Source: Christensenella sp. UBA7584 (GTDB taxonomy: Bacteria; Bacillota; Clostridia; Christensenellales; UBA1242). From it: 40,571 nt of DNA. The notes under the pieces are model-generated. The model was not told the origin of the DNA. It searched no databases and saw only the letters and a program-made list of their open reading frames with translations. The stretch spans positions 1-40,571 of the forward strand of contig DLKQ01000020.1 in assembly GCA_002477805.1 (NCBI GenBank), written 5' to 3'. The translations under genes were made by a program, and so were the position numbers. Positions 23,579-31,471 of the stretch are shown piece after piece (the stretch's first letter is position 1; each line of letters starts with the position of its first letter).

Positions 23579-25243
23579 ATGAAAACATTAAGCAAAACAG
23601 AAATTGAAAACATAGAAACAGAAAACTTTATTGAGTCTGAAATTAAAAAAGATATGATTAATTATAATTTAGATCATATAGTTACGAGATTTCCACCAGA
23701 GCCAAATGGTTTTATGCACATAGGTCACTTAAAAGCAGTTACAATAAATTTTTTGATGCCTGAAAAATTTGGGGGTTATACAAATCTAAGATTTGATGAT
23801 ACCAATCCATCAAAAGAAGATATAGTGTATGTAGATGGGTGGCAAGAAGATATAAAATGGATGGGGTTTGAATGGAAAAACCTTGTTTTTGCAAGTGATT
23901 TTTATGATAAAATGTATGATGTTGCTGTAGGACTGATAAAAAAAGGTCTTGCATATGTCGATGACCTTTCAGCTGAGGAAATAAACAGCTATCGTGGCAC
24001 ATTCACTGAACCTGGAAAAAATAGTCCTTATCGTGACCGTAGTGTAAATGAAAACTTAGAGCTTTTTGAAAATATGAAACTTGGCAAATATGCTGACGGT
24101 GAAAAATGTTTAAGAGCAAAGATTGATATGTCTAGTCCAAACATCAATATGAGAGACCCTGTTATTTATCGAATTGTGCACAAAGAGCACTATAGACAGG
24201 GTGATAAGTGGTGTATTTATCCGCTTTATGATTTTGCTCACCCGCTTGAAGACATAATGGAAAATGTTACACATTCACTTTGTTCAAACGATTTTGAAGA
24301 CCACAGACCTCTTTATGACTGGGTTGTGGATAATTCAGGATTGGTTAATTCGGTAAAGCCAAGACAAATTGAGTTTGTGCGTACAAATATTACAGGGACA
24401 ATTACTGGGAAAAGGTACCTTAGAAAGCTTGTAGAAATGGGAAAAGTATCAGGGTGGGACGACCCAAGATTTCCGACTGTTCGTGGAATGAGAGCAAGAG
24501 GTTATACACCTCAAAGTTTAAAAAACTTTATTTCAAAAATTGGAATTGCTGGTGCGAATGTGGATAAGTCACTTCTTGAAAGTTGTGTGCGTGATGACTA
24601 CAACAAAATTTCGACGCGAGTTATGGCAGTGCTTGACCCACTAAAGGTTATAATTACAAATTATTCTGGAGAGGAAGTGCTTGAAGTTGAGAATAATCCT
24701 AATGATTCTAATGCGGGAACTCACAAAGTAAGTTTTTCTAATGAGATATATATTGAAAAAGAAGACTTTATGGAAGATGCTCCAAGCAAGTTTTTTAGGC
24801 TTAAACCAGAAGGTGTTGTAAGGCTAAAAGGTGCTTATATTATAAAATGTGATAAAGTTGTAAAAGACGTGGACGGAAATATAGATCACCTTGAGTGTTC
24901 ATATTTTGAAAATTCAAGAAGTGGTCACGATGAAAGTGGAGTAAAAGTGAAAGGAACAATTCACTGGGTAAATGCAAAAGATTGTATAGATGTGCAAATC
25001 AACACATTTGGAACTCTTCTCAAAGAAGGTGCTGTCTTTGATGGTGAAAATCTTGAAGAAGTTTTTAACGAGAAATCACTGAAGGTCATTTCAGCAAAGG
25101 CAGAAAAATATTTGCTTTCTTGCAACCAATTTGACAGGTTTCAGTTTGTGAGGAAAGGGTATTTTTACCTAATACAAACAAATGGAGGACTTGTGTTTAA
25201 TGAGGTTGTTTCACTAAAAGATAATTTTAAAGTAGGTAATTAA
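23579..25243 (+). CDS. glnS: Glutaminyl-tRNA synthetase
   Basis: Charges tRNA-Gln directly with glutamine. Most Bacillota lack GlnRS and use the GatCAB amidotransferase route, so this gene is a lineage marker or an old acquisition. At 554 residues it has the same length as the E. coli enzyme. The class I HIGH motif is at 47-50 (PPEPNGFMHIGHLKA); LRFDDTNPSKEDIVYVD, PLYDFAHPLEDIMENVTHSL and the GWDDPRFPTVRGMRARGYTP segment follow, with the two beta-barrel anticodon domains after about 340. The KMSKS loop, usually MSKRKL, reads TGKRYL (276-281): the Lys is kept while Met-Ser is replaced. Ribosome site GAAAGGA. alaS starts 1 base after the stop. Confidence 0.95.
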   Translation: MKTLSKTEIENIETENFIESEIKKDMINYNLDHIVTRFPPEPNGFMHIGHLKAVTINFLMPEKFGGYTNLRFDDTNPSKEDIVYVDGWQEDIKWMGFEWKNLVFASDFYDKMYDVAVGLIKKGLAYVDDLSAEEINSYRGTFTEPGKNSPYRDRSVNENLELFENMKLGKYADGEKCLRAKIDMSSPNINMRDPVIYRIVHKEHYRQGDKWCIYPLYDFAHPLEDIMENVTHSLCSNDFEDHRPLYDWVVDNSGLVNSVKPRQIEFVRTNITGTITGKRYLRKLVEMGKVSGWDDPRFPTVRGMRARGYTPQSLKNFISKIGIAGANVDKSLLESCVRDDYNKISTRVMAVLDPLKVIITNYSGEEVLEVENNPNDSNAGTHKVSFSNEIYIEKEDFMEDAPSKFFRLKPEGVVRLKGAYIIKCDKVVKDVDGNIDHLECSYFENSRSGHDESGVKVKGTIHWVNAKDCIDVQINTFGTLLKEGAVFDGENLEEVFNEKSLKVISAKAEKYLLSCNQFDRFQFVRKGYFYLIQTNGGLVFNEVVSLKDNFKVGN

Positions 25244-25244
25244 A

Positions 25245-27047
25245 ATGGAACTTTCAAGTAAAAAATTGATGAATATGTGGAAAGAATTTTGGAGCGAAAA
25301 AAATCACAAACAAATTGAAGGGGCATCGCTTATTCCGAAAGATAATTCAGTGCTTTTTACAACTGCGGGTATGCAACCACTTATTCCTTATCTTATGGGA
25401 GAAAAGCACCCAAGTGGGAAAAGACTATTTAGTATTCAACCTTGTCTTAGAACTAATGACATTGAAGAAGTGGGGGATAATAGACACCATACAATGTTTT
25501 TTATGCTTGGAAACTGGAGTGTTGGTGATTATTTTAAAGAAGATGCCATAAAGTGGAGTTATGAGTTTTTAACAAGTGAAAAATGGCTAAATATTCCAAA
25601 GAACAAGCTTGCTGTAACTGTGTTCGCTGGTGATGAAAATGTCCCTCGTGATGAAAAGAGTGCAAGTCTTTGGAAAGAATGTGGCATACAAGAAAATCAT
25701 ATTTTTTATTTCCCTAAAAAGGATAATTGGTGGGAAATTGGTGGGGGTGTTGGACCTTGTGGACCAGATACTGAAATTTTCTATGATACAGGAAAACCTG
25801 CTTGCGGTGAACACTGTGACCCTTCGTGTGATTGTGGGAAATGGGTTGAAATTTGGAACAATGTTTTTATGGAATTTTTTGTTGCAAAACAAGGTGGAGA
25901 ATTAGAAAAATTGCCACAGCAAAATGTTGATACAGGAATGGGAATGGAGAGAGTTGTTAGTGTTCTTAATGGTTTTAAGAGTACTTACCAAAACGATTGT
26001 TTTTGCGATGCAATAAAAGTTCTTGAGAAACTCAGTGGAAAAACTTTTGATTTCGAAAAACCAACCGGAAAGCCTTTCGCAGTAATTTGTGATCATATTC
26101 GTGCTGTAGTCTTTTTGCTTGGTGACAAAAATCCAACAGTGCCAAGCAATGTTGGACAGGGATACATTTTGAGGAGGCTTATTCGTAGAGCGGTAAATTG
26201 TGCGAGGGATTTAAAAATTGATGCTCAAAGTCTTTTACAAGTTGCAATGTGTTTTATTGATTTCTATAAATCCGAATTTCCATTATTCGTTACCAAGAAA
26301 GATTTTATTTTAAATGAGCTTAGTGCTGAAATAACTAAATTTAGCCATACACTTGAAAGTGGGTTAAAAGAGTTTAATAGGCTAGTAGAAAGTTTATCTG
26401 GCGATACTATTGATGGACAAAATGCTTTTCATCTTTTTGATACTTTTGGTTTTCCTATTGAACTCACGAGAGAACTGGCATTTGAGAAGGGATTAAAAGT
26501 TGATATGGCTGGATTTCTTGTTGCATTCAAAGCACATCAACAAAAGTCAAGAGATAATTCTGGAGCGATGTTTAAAGGTGGAGTTGCTCAAACAGAAAAT
26601 GAAGAGGATAAGAAAATTCTTGCAAAGCTTCATACTGCTACTCACCTTTTACACTCTGCTCTTAGAAAAGTAATTGGTAGTACTGCAGAGCAGAGAGGTA
26701 GTAATATCACTACTGAAAGGTTGAGATTTGATTTTGTCTGTGACCACAAAATGACACCAGATGAACTCGGTCAAGTTGAAAATTTGGTTAATGACGCCAT
26801 AAAGCGAGATTTGCCTATCACTTGCGAAGAAATGACAGTAAAGGAAGCCAAAGAAAGTGGTGCAATTGGTATTTTTGAAAGTAAATATGGTGATAAAGTT
26901 AAAGTTTATACTATGGGTGATTTTAGTAAAGAAATTTGTGGTGGTCCACACGCAAAAAGCACAGGCGAACTTGGAAGTTTTAAAATACTTAAAGAAGAAA
27001 GTTCAAGTAGTGGTATAAGAAGAATTAAGGCAACAATTCAAAAGTAA
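25245..27047 (+). CDS. alaS: Alanyl-tRNA synthetase, short form without C-Ala domain
   Basis: Charges tRNA-Ala and edits mischarged Ser or Gly. The 600 residues contain the class II catalytic core (FTTAGMQPLIPYLMGEKHPSG, RTNDIEEVGDNRHHTMFFMLGNWSVGDYF), the tRNA-recognition helices (about 255-400) and the editing domain with all four metal ligands: His463 and His467 in HTATH, Cys565 and His569 in CGGPH. The protein stops about 30 residues after the CGGPH, so the usual 250-residue C-terminal DHHA1/C-Ala region (dimerisation and tRNA elbow contact) is absent. The 16 bases before the next gene leave no room for a frameshifted remnant. Ribosome site GTAGG inside the glnS end. Confidence 0.93.
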   Translation: MELSSKKLMNMWKEFWSEKNHKQIEGASLIPKDNSVLFTTAGMQPLIPYLMGEKHPSGKRLFSIQPCLRTNDIEEVGDNRHHTMFFMLGNWSVGDYFKEDAIKWSYEFLTSEKWLNIPKNKLAVTVFAGDENVPRDEKSASLWKECGIQENHIFYFPKKDNWWEIGGGVGPCGPDTEIFYDTGKPACGEHCDPSCDCGKWVEIWNNVFMEFFVAKQGGELEKLPQQNVDTGMGMERVVSVLNGFKSTYQNDCFCDAIKVLEKLSGKTFDFEKPTGKPFAVICDHIRAVVFLLGDKNPTVPSNVGQGYILRRLIRRAVNCARDLKIDAQSLLQVAMCFIDFYKSEFPLFVTKKDFILNELSAEITKFSHTLESGLKEFNRLVESLSGDTIDGQNAFHLFDTFGFPIELTRELAFEKGLKVDMAGFLVAFKAHQQKSRDNSGAMFKGGVAQTENEEDKKILAKLHTATHLLHSALRKVIGSTAEQRGSNITTERLRFDFVCDHKMTPDELGQVENLVNDAIKRDLPITCEEMTVKEAKESGAIGIFESKYGDKVKVYTMGDFSKEICGGPHAKSTGELGSFKILKEESSSSGIRRIKATIQK

Positions 27048-27063
27048 GTAATAAGGAGAAAGT

Positions 27064-28650
27064 ATGGGTATTTTTGGCGCAATAATGAAAATTGTTATGA
27101 TTGTACTGGTTTCGGTTTTAACTGTTTTTATCATTTTGGGTGCAATTTTAATGATTTTCCCTAGTGTTTCTATTTTTGGTTTGCATTACATATCTTGTAA
27201 TTATGATTCTGAAATGGCTGAGTACTTACGCTCTGAAGAGAGCGCTCAGACAAAGGCGATGTGGGATAATGCAGATTTTTACCGTGTGGAAACAAGAGGA
27301 TATGATGTTTTAATTAGGGTAAAAGAGACTGGTCAACGCGGAGAAACTTATCAAGCAGGAAGTTTAGCGTCAGTTGTTAATAGTTCGTACAAAGGGTTTG
27401 TATGGGGTGGGGATGCTTACAAGCCAACCTATTCGTCTAGTATAAAGGAGAATAGATACATAGAAGAAAATGGACAAAATATCTTTTTCGTAAAGATGTC
27501 TGAGCCTGATGGATTTTTGGTGAGAAGTGAAACTTTACTAACATTAGTCGTTGAAACCAATACATTTGCAGACAAAAAACTAGAAATAAACACGCAAGGT
27601 GGAAATGTTACTATTGGTGGAGATATTAACAATGCTGAAAAACTTATTAATACAAACAACTTGAAAATCAATGCGGGCACGGGTACGGTAACACTTGCTA
27701 ATATGTCTGTGAGTGAAAATTTAGAAATAACAAAAAAATCTGGGAATATTAAATCTGAAAAGAATATTGATGCAAAGACAACTATAACAATAAGCGAAAA
27801 ATATGGACTAATCGAACTATTGGATATTGGTACAGCTGAAAATCCACAAAAAGCAACAATAAAGACCACTAATAACACTCATACAACAATTAAGAATGTT
27901 TATGGTGGATTTGAATTTAAGGCGGATAGAGGTCTTTTAGAAGTAGATAATATTACTGATTTTACTGATTTGAATGTTGGTTCGTGCGATAGTAAAATTA
28001 AAAATATACAAAATGGACTCAATGTTGTTGGTGGCGATGGCTATGTTAAAATACAAGATATTACTGGCGAGGCAACAATCACAATGAAAAATGGTTCAGT
28101 AACTTTGGACAAAGCTTCAAAAAAAGTGGTATTTGAAAGTGAAAATGGTGGTTTAAAAATATCTGATGCGGGTGGAGATGTTTATGCAAATACCACACGT
28201 GGTAATATTGATGTAAATTGTGCTGGTAATACTATAAATCTAAACATAAACAACAAGCACGGAAATACTAATTTTACTGGAGCAAAAGGGCAAGTTCTTA
28301 TCAATACTTCAAGTGATTTTGACGCAAAGGGAACGGGTTCCATCACGGGAACTTTTACTGAAATAAGTGGTAATAGTAGCATATTTGGCTACGCTGGAGA
28401 CATAAATCTTACTGTCCCTCAAAATTCTTGGCTTCTAAGTTGGAGAAATGTTCAAGGTGAAGTTAATATTAAAATGGGTGATTTAGATACCAAGGAAAGA
28501 ACAACTAGTGGTTACTTGAAAGATACTTCAAATACTGAAAAATGGATTGATGTAGTTACAATGCTTCAGTCTGAAAAACAAACTGATTCTAATACTTTAC
28601 TTGTGACAAACAACTCTGGGAAAATAAATATAACAGCAAGTTTGGCTTAA
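27064..28650 (+). CDS. Membrane-anchored DUF4097-like beta-solenoid protein
   Basis: A 528-residue protein with one N-terminal membrane segment (about 6-34) and a long outside region built of repeating short beta strands rich in Asn, Gly, Thr and Lys (INTQGGNVTIGGDI, INAGTGTVTLANMSV, GNIKSEKNIDAKTTITISEK, GSVTLDKASKKVVFESENGG, NINNKHGNTNFTGAKG). This right-handed beta-solenoid pattern is that of the putative adhesin domain DUF4097. No catalytic residues are evident. Ribosome site AAGGAG 5 bases upstream. It follows alaS by 16 bases and may be co-transcribed, but no functional link is obvious. A surface or envelope-stress role is only a family-level guess. Confidence 0.75.
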   Translation: MGIFGAIMKIVMIVLVSVLTVFIILGAILMIFPSVSIFGLHYISCNYDSEMAEYLRSEESAQTKAMWDNADFYRVETRGYDVLIRVKETGQRGETYQAGSLASVVNSSYKGFVWGGDAYKPTYSSSIKENRYIEENGQNIFFVKMSEPDGFLVRSETLLTLVVETNTFADKKLEINTQGGNVTIGGDINNAEKLINTNNLKINAGTGTVTLANMSVSENLEITKKSGNIKSEKNIDAKTTITISEKYGLIELLDIGTAENPQKATIKTTNNTHTTIKNVYGGFEFKADRGLLEVDNITDFTDLNVGSCDSKIKNIQNGLNVVGGDGYVKIQDITGEATITMKNGSVTLDKASKKVVFESENGGLKISDAGGDVYANTTRGNIDVNCAGNTINLNINNKHGNTNFTGAKGQVLINTSSDFDAKGTGSITGTFTEISGNSSIFGYAGDINLTVPQNSWLLSWRNVQGEVNIKMGDLDTKERTTSGYLKDTSNTEKWIDVVTMLQSEKQTDSNTLLVTNNSGKINITASLA

Positions 28651-28654
28651 ATTT

Positions 28655-28685
28655 AAAAAGGACATTTTCAAATGTTCTTTTTTTA
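28655..28685 (+). terminator. Rho-independent terminator
   Basis: AAAAAGGACATTT pairs with AAATGTTCTTTTT (one G-U) around a 2-4 base loop, then further T. It ends the glnS-alaS-DUF4097 unit. Confidence 0.85.
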
Positions 28686-28708
28686 AATCATTTATCATAA
28701 ATTTAAGT

Positions 28709-29398
28709 ATGTTTTTAGTTTTGAAGAAAAAATCAATTTTTATGGCTTTATTTTATGTTCTACTTGTTGTGGTTTCCTCTTGTTTATTGTCAACAACACA
28801 AGTGAAGGCATCAGCTGATAGTCACAATTTTACAGTTGTGCTTGATGCTGGGCACGGTGGAATTGACGGGGGAAGTTGCGGAAAAAGTGGTGTTTTTGAA
28901 AGAGATATAAACCTTTCTGTTACTAATAAGATAGAAAAATTTTTAAAAACACTTAACATTAATGTGGTGCAAACAAGGCGTACACAAGATGGTCTTTATG
29001 GTGTTTTTGCGAGTGGTTTTAAGATGAGAGATATGAAAGCAAGAAAACAGATTATTGAGGATACTAATCCAGACCTTGTTGTATCTGTTCATATGAATTT
29101 TTTTACAAATTCTTCTGCTCGTGGTGCTCAAGTTTTTTACAAGCCTAATAGCGAAGTGAGTAGGATTTTGGCTAATGATATGCAACAACTATTCGCAAAA
29201 CATTTGCCAAACGCTAGAAAAACGAGTTCAGAAGGTGATTTTTATATGCTGACTTGCACAGATACTCCAGGTGTTTTGGTCGAGGGCGGATATCTTTCCA
29301 ATCCAGAGGAAGAAAGTTTACTTATAACTGAAACTTACCAAGAAAAATTGGCATATCAAATAACTTGCGGAATTGTGAGATTTTTTGATTTAAAGTAA
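28709..29398 (+). CDS. cwlD: N-acetylmuramoyl-L-alanine amidase, CwlD type
   Basis: CwlD removes the peptide from muramic acid so that muramic lactam can form in spore cortex, the substrate of SleB. The 229 residues have an N-terminal signal or anchor helix (about 10-31) and an Amidase_3 domain with all zinc and catalytic residues: His in VVLDAGHGGIDGG, Glu in FERDINLSV, His in VSVHMNFF and Glu in VLVEGGYLSNPEE. The ATG at 28709 has no ribosome site; ATG 28742 also lacks one, so the start is uncertain. CATAAATT just upstream resembles a sigma-E -10 in 7 of 8 positions but has no good -35. The presence of SleB and SipL makes CwlD more likely than a vegetative amidase. Confidence 0.87.
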   Translation: MFLVLKKKSIFMALFYVLLVVVSSCLLSTTQVKASADSHNFTVVLDAGHGGIDGGSCGKSGVFERDINLSVTNKIEKFLKTLNINVVQTRRTQDGLYGVFASGFKMRDMKARKQIIEDTNPDLVVSVHMNFFTNSSARGAQVFYKPNSEVSRILANDMQQLFAKHLPNARKTSSEGDFYMLTCTDTPGVLVEGGYLSNPEEESLLITETYQEKLAYQITCGIVRFFDLK

Positions 29399-29465
29399 AG
29401 TTGATTTTTAAAAAAGTTTTGAATTGGCTCAGCAAATAATATATTATGTTGGAGTTTGACAAACA

Positions 29466-29477
29466 TAGTTTAAACTA
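29466..29477. repeat. 12-base palindrome upstream of the candidate small RNA promoter
   Basis: TAGTTTAAACTA, perfectly symmetric, ends 5 bases before the -35 box at 29483. It could be a regulator site; an AT-rich palindrome of this size can also be chance. Confidence 0.55.
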
Positions 29478-29482
29478 AGGTA

Positions 29483-29510
29483 TTGACATTTTTCATTTAT
29501 GTGTTATAAT
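29483..29510 (+). promoter_or_regulatory. Near-consensus sigma-A promoter with no ORF behind it
   Basis: TTGACA (29483-29488), 16-base spacer, TATAAT (29505-29510), extended by TGt. Both hexamers match the consensus and it is the best promoter in the window. The expected start is near 29517. Confidence 0.88.
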
Positions 29511-29516
29511 AAATAT

Positions 29517-29690
29517 AACTTAGGAGTGAGTTAGTCGTTAAATTGTATTGTTGATTGGTTAGAAAAATTGATAGTTTATATGCTAGAGAAAGTGTAAGAA
29601 TGATTGATTTTATAACTAAGAATTAGTGCATTAAATTTGAAGGTATTGCTATAAAAAACTGGCACTAGCTAGTTTTTTATTATTTTTCTT
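29517..29690 (+). ncRNA. Candidate small RNA (promoter-to-terminator unit without ORF)
   Basis: Between a consensus promoter (29483-29510) and a strong terminator (29653-29678) lie about 135 bases with no supportable reading frame; the longest ATG frame with a stop is 8 codons. The mrnC gene downstream has its own promoter, so this is a separate unit of about 165 nt. I see no T-box, 6S or other named motif. Two imperfect direct repeats are present (TTAGTCGTTAAATT at about 29531 and TTAGTGCATTAAATT at about 29623). In B. subtilis cysS occupies this place before mrnC. Either an unassigned small RNA or a degraded remnant; the intact promoter and terminator favour the first. Confidence 0.6.
29653..29678 (+). 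terminator. Terminator of the candidate small RNA
   Basis: AAAAAACTGGC and GCTAGTTTTTT form an 11-base-pair stem (one G-U) with loop ACTA, then ATTATTTTTC. Confidence 0.85.
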
Positions 29691-29717
29691 GCTAGTTTGT
29701 TTTTAATGTGCTATAAT
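29689..29717 (+). promoter_or_regulatory. Promoter of mrnC giving a leaderless mRNA
   Basis: TTGCTA (29689-29694), 17-base spacer, TATAAT (29712-29717) extended by TGc. Seven bases separate the -10 from the ATG at 29725, so +1 should be the A of the start codon or one base before it. Confidence 0.78.
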
Positions 29718-29724
29718 GAATATT

Positions 29725-30132
29725 ATGAATTTTGAATTTTTGAAAGAAGAAATCACGCCAGAAATGGCAATTAATATGCCTTCAACGTCACTAGCATTTG
29801 TTGGAGATGCGTTTTTCTCTCTTTATGCAAGGACAAAGGTTTTGAATACTACTGCAAAAAGCGGAAAGTTTCATATCCAAGCAACAAAGATTGTAAATGC
29901 ACATTCACAAAGCTTGATGCTTGATGCGGTATTATATAGTTTAACTGAAGAGGAAAAGGATATTGTTCGCCGTGCTAAAAATACGCATACTGCTTCAAAA
30001 AGTAAGAACTCAGGTTTGGCTGATTATAAAAAAGCAACAGCTTTTGAAGCTCTTATTGGATTTTTGTTCCTAACAAATCAAACAGTCCGATTGGCTGAAA
30101 TTTTAAAACTATCAGATGAGGTGAAGTTATGA
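29725..30132 (+). CDS. mrnC: Mini-ribonuclease III (23S rRNA maturation)
   Basis: Mini-III is an RNase III catalytic domain without a double-stranded-RNA-binding domain; it trims the ends of 23S precursor rRNA. The 135 residues show the RNase III pattern: PSTSLAFVGDAFFSLYAR with the catalytic acidic residue, the KFHIQATKIVNAHSQ helix, ADYKKATAFEALIGFLFL and a C-terminal helix. I chose ATG 29725. The in-frame ATG at 29716 is inside the -10 box and cannot be transcribed from this promoter. There is no ribosome site, so the mRNA is predicted leaderless. The 3' end overlaps rlmB by 4 bases. mrnC-rlmB-sigH order is conserved in Bacillota, but cysS and yacP are missing here. Confidence 0.93.
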   Translation: MNFEFLKEEITPEMAINMPSTSLAFVGDAFFSLYARTKVLNTTAKSGKFHIQATKIVNAHSQSLMLDAVLYSLTEEEKDIVRRAKNTHTASKSKNSGLADYKKATAFEALIGFLFLTNQTVRLAEILKLSDEVKL

Positions 30133-30854
30133 TAATATGTGGGAAAAATGCGGTTTGTGAGAGTTTGCGTGCAAACAAGGCCATATTCAAGCTTTGGGTT
30201 AATGAGTCTTTTAAAAAAGACTTTCAAAATGAAATTATTCATTTGGCAAAGAAAAATAACATAAAAATTGAATTTAAAGATAAAAAAGAGTTAGATAAAC
30301 TATGTGGAGGAGAAGCTCATCAAGGTTATGTTGCAAAAATAGAAGATTTTGTTTATAGTACGGTTGATGAAATCTTGGAATACGCTGATAGTAAGGGGCA
30401 ACAACCATTTTTAGTTATTCTTGACCAAGTTGAAGACCCTCACAATCTTGGAAGTGTGATTCGTGTTTGCGAATGTGCGGGTGTGCACGGAATTATTATT
30501 CCAAAACATAATGCCTGCGTTGTTAATGAAACTGTTGCAAAAACTAGTGCGGGTGCAATAACTTATATGAAAATTGCAAAAGTTACAAATCTAAATCAAG
30601 AAATTGAAAAATTAAAGGGGAGAGGGATTTGGGTATATGCAGTAGAACTTGGTGGAACAGACTTTTATTCTCAAAATCTTAAAGGTCCGATTGCTTTAGT
30701 AATTGGAAGTGAGGGGTATGGTACACGAAAACTTGTGAAACAAAATTGTGATGGTGTTTTAACGCTTCCAATGTTTGGTAAGGTTAATTCGTTAAACGCA
30801 TCTGTTGCGTGCGGAATCTCGGTTTTTGAAATTGTAAGACAAAGGAGAAACTGA
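30129..30854 (+). CDS. rlmB: 23S rRNA (Gm2251)-type 2'-O-methyltransferase, TrmH/RlmB family
   Basis: SPOUT-class methyltransferase that modifies a ribose of 23S rRNA with S-adenosylmethionine. The 241 residues have the N-terminal substrate-binding domain (IICGKNAVCESLRANK, GGEAHQGYVAKI) and the knotted SPOUT domain with its three motifs: DQVEDPHNLGSVIRV (including the conserved Asn and Arg), IALVIGSEGYG, and LPMFGKVNSLNASVACGI. Ribosome site GAGGTGA; ATGA overlap with mrnC and a one-base overlap with the sigma factor gene, so the three are co-translated. RlmB and YacO names are used for this clade; the exact methylated base is inferred. Confidence 0.93.
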   Translation: MIICGKNAVCESLRANKAIFKLWVNESFKKDFQNEIIHLAKKNNIKIEFKDKKELDKLCGGEAHQGYVAKIEDFVYSTVDEILEYADSKGQQPFLVILDQVEDPHNLGSVIRVCECAGVHGIIIPKHNACVVNETVAKTSAGAITYMKIAKVTNLNQEIEKLKGRGIWVYAVELGGTDFYSQNLKGPIALVIGSEGYGTRKLVKQNCDGVLTLPMFGKVNSLNASVACGISVFEIVRQRRN

Positions 30855-31471
30855 TGACAAAGTTAAATCAAGACCAAATTTGTGAACTTATTAGTTCTTT
30901 TAAAAAGGGAACAACTGATAGTTTGGATACTTTGATGGAAAATTTTAAACCAATGGTAAGTAGTATAGCAAGAGGTTATTTTTTGGTAGGTGGAGACGAT
31001 GAAGATTTGATGCAAGAAGGAATGATTGGTCTCTACAAAGCAATTTTGTCTTATGATGAATGTTGCTCTACCACATTTTCAACTTTTGCGTATTTGTGTA
31101 TATTGAGGCAGGTTCAAACAGCAGTCAGAGCAAGCTTGAGAAAGAATAGAGCAGTCTTAAGTAATTTTATTTCTATTTCAAATCAAGGTATGATTGTTGT
31201 TGATGAAGAAAAAAGTGGAATATATCTTGTTAGTAGTGAGCTCAATCCAGAGGAATCTCTCATAACAGCTGAGCAAAAAAGTGAGCTTAGTGAAATTATA
31301 ATGAAAAAACTTAGCAAATTCGAATTTTTGGTTCTTGGTTTATATCTCAAAGGTTTTTCTTACACAGATATTTCGCAAAAACTTTGCAAAGATATAAAAA
31401 GTGTTTCAAACGCTATTGCAAGAATGAGAATGAAGTTGCAAAATTATTTTGGAGGTGAAAAATGTATTTAG
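30854..31471 (+). CDS. sigH: RNA polymerase sigma factor, SigH (Spo0H) type
   Basis: Sigma-H drives early-sporulation transcription in Bacillota. The 205 residues show sigma-70 region 2 (FKPMVSSIARGYFLVGGDDEDLMQEGMIGLYKAI, with TFSTFAYLCILRQVQTAVR of 2.3-2.4) and region 4 (LSKFEFLVLGLYLKGFSYTDISQKL, then KSVSNAIARMRMKLQ). Region 1.1 and region 3 are lacking, as in SigH. Its place right after rlmB supports SigH over other group 3 or 4 factors. Ribosome site AAAGGAG. The stop lies inside dnaX (10-base overlap), which joins two clusters that are usually separate. Confidence 0.9.
   Translation: MTKLNQDQICELISSFKKGTTDSLDTLMENFKPMVSSIARGYFLVGGDDEDLMQEGMIGLYKAILSYDECCSTTFSTFAYLCILRQVQTAVRASLRKNRAVLSNFISISNQGMIVVDEEKSGIYLVSSELNPEESLITAEQKSELSEIIMKKLSKFEFLVLGLYLKGFSYTDISQKLCKDIKSVSNAIARMRMKLQNYFGGEKCI

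Noticed and set aside
27048..27063. Frameshift explaining the short AlaRS
   Set aside because: Only 16 bases, holding the ribosome site of the next gene, follow the stop; the next frame encodes a DUF4097-like protein, not C-Ala.
29517..29690. T-box or riboswitch leader controlling mrnC
   Set aside because: No T-box sequence or other aptamer core is visible, and mrnC has its own promoter after the terminator.
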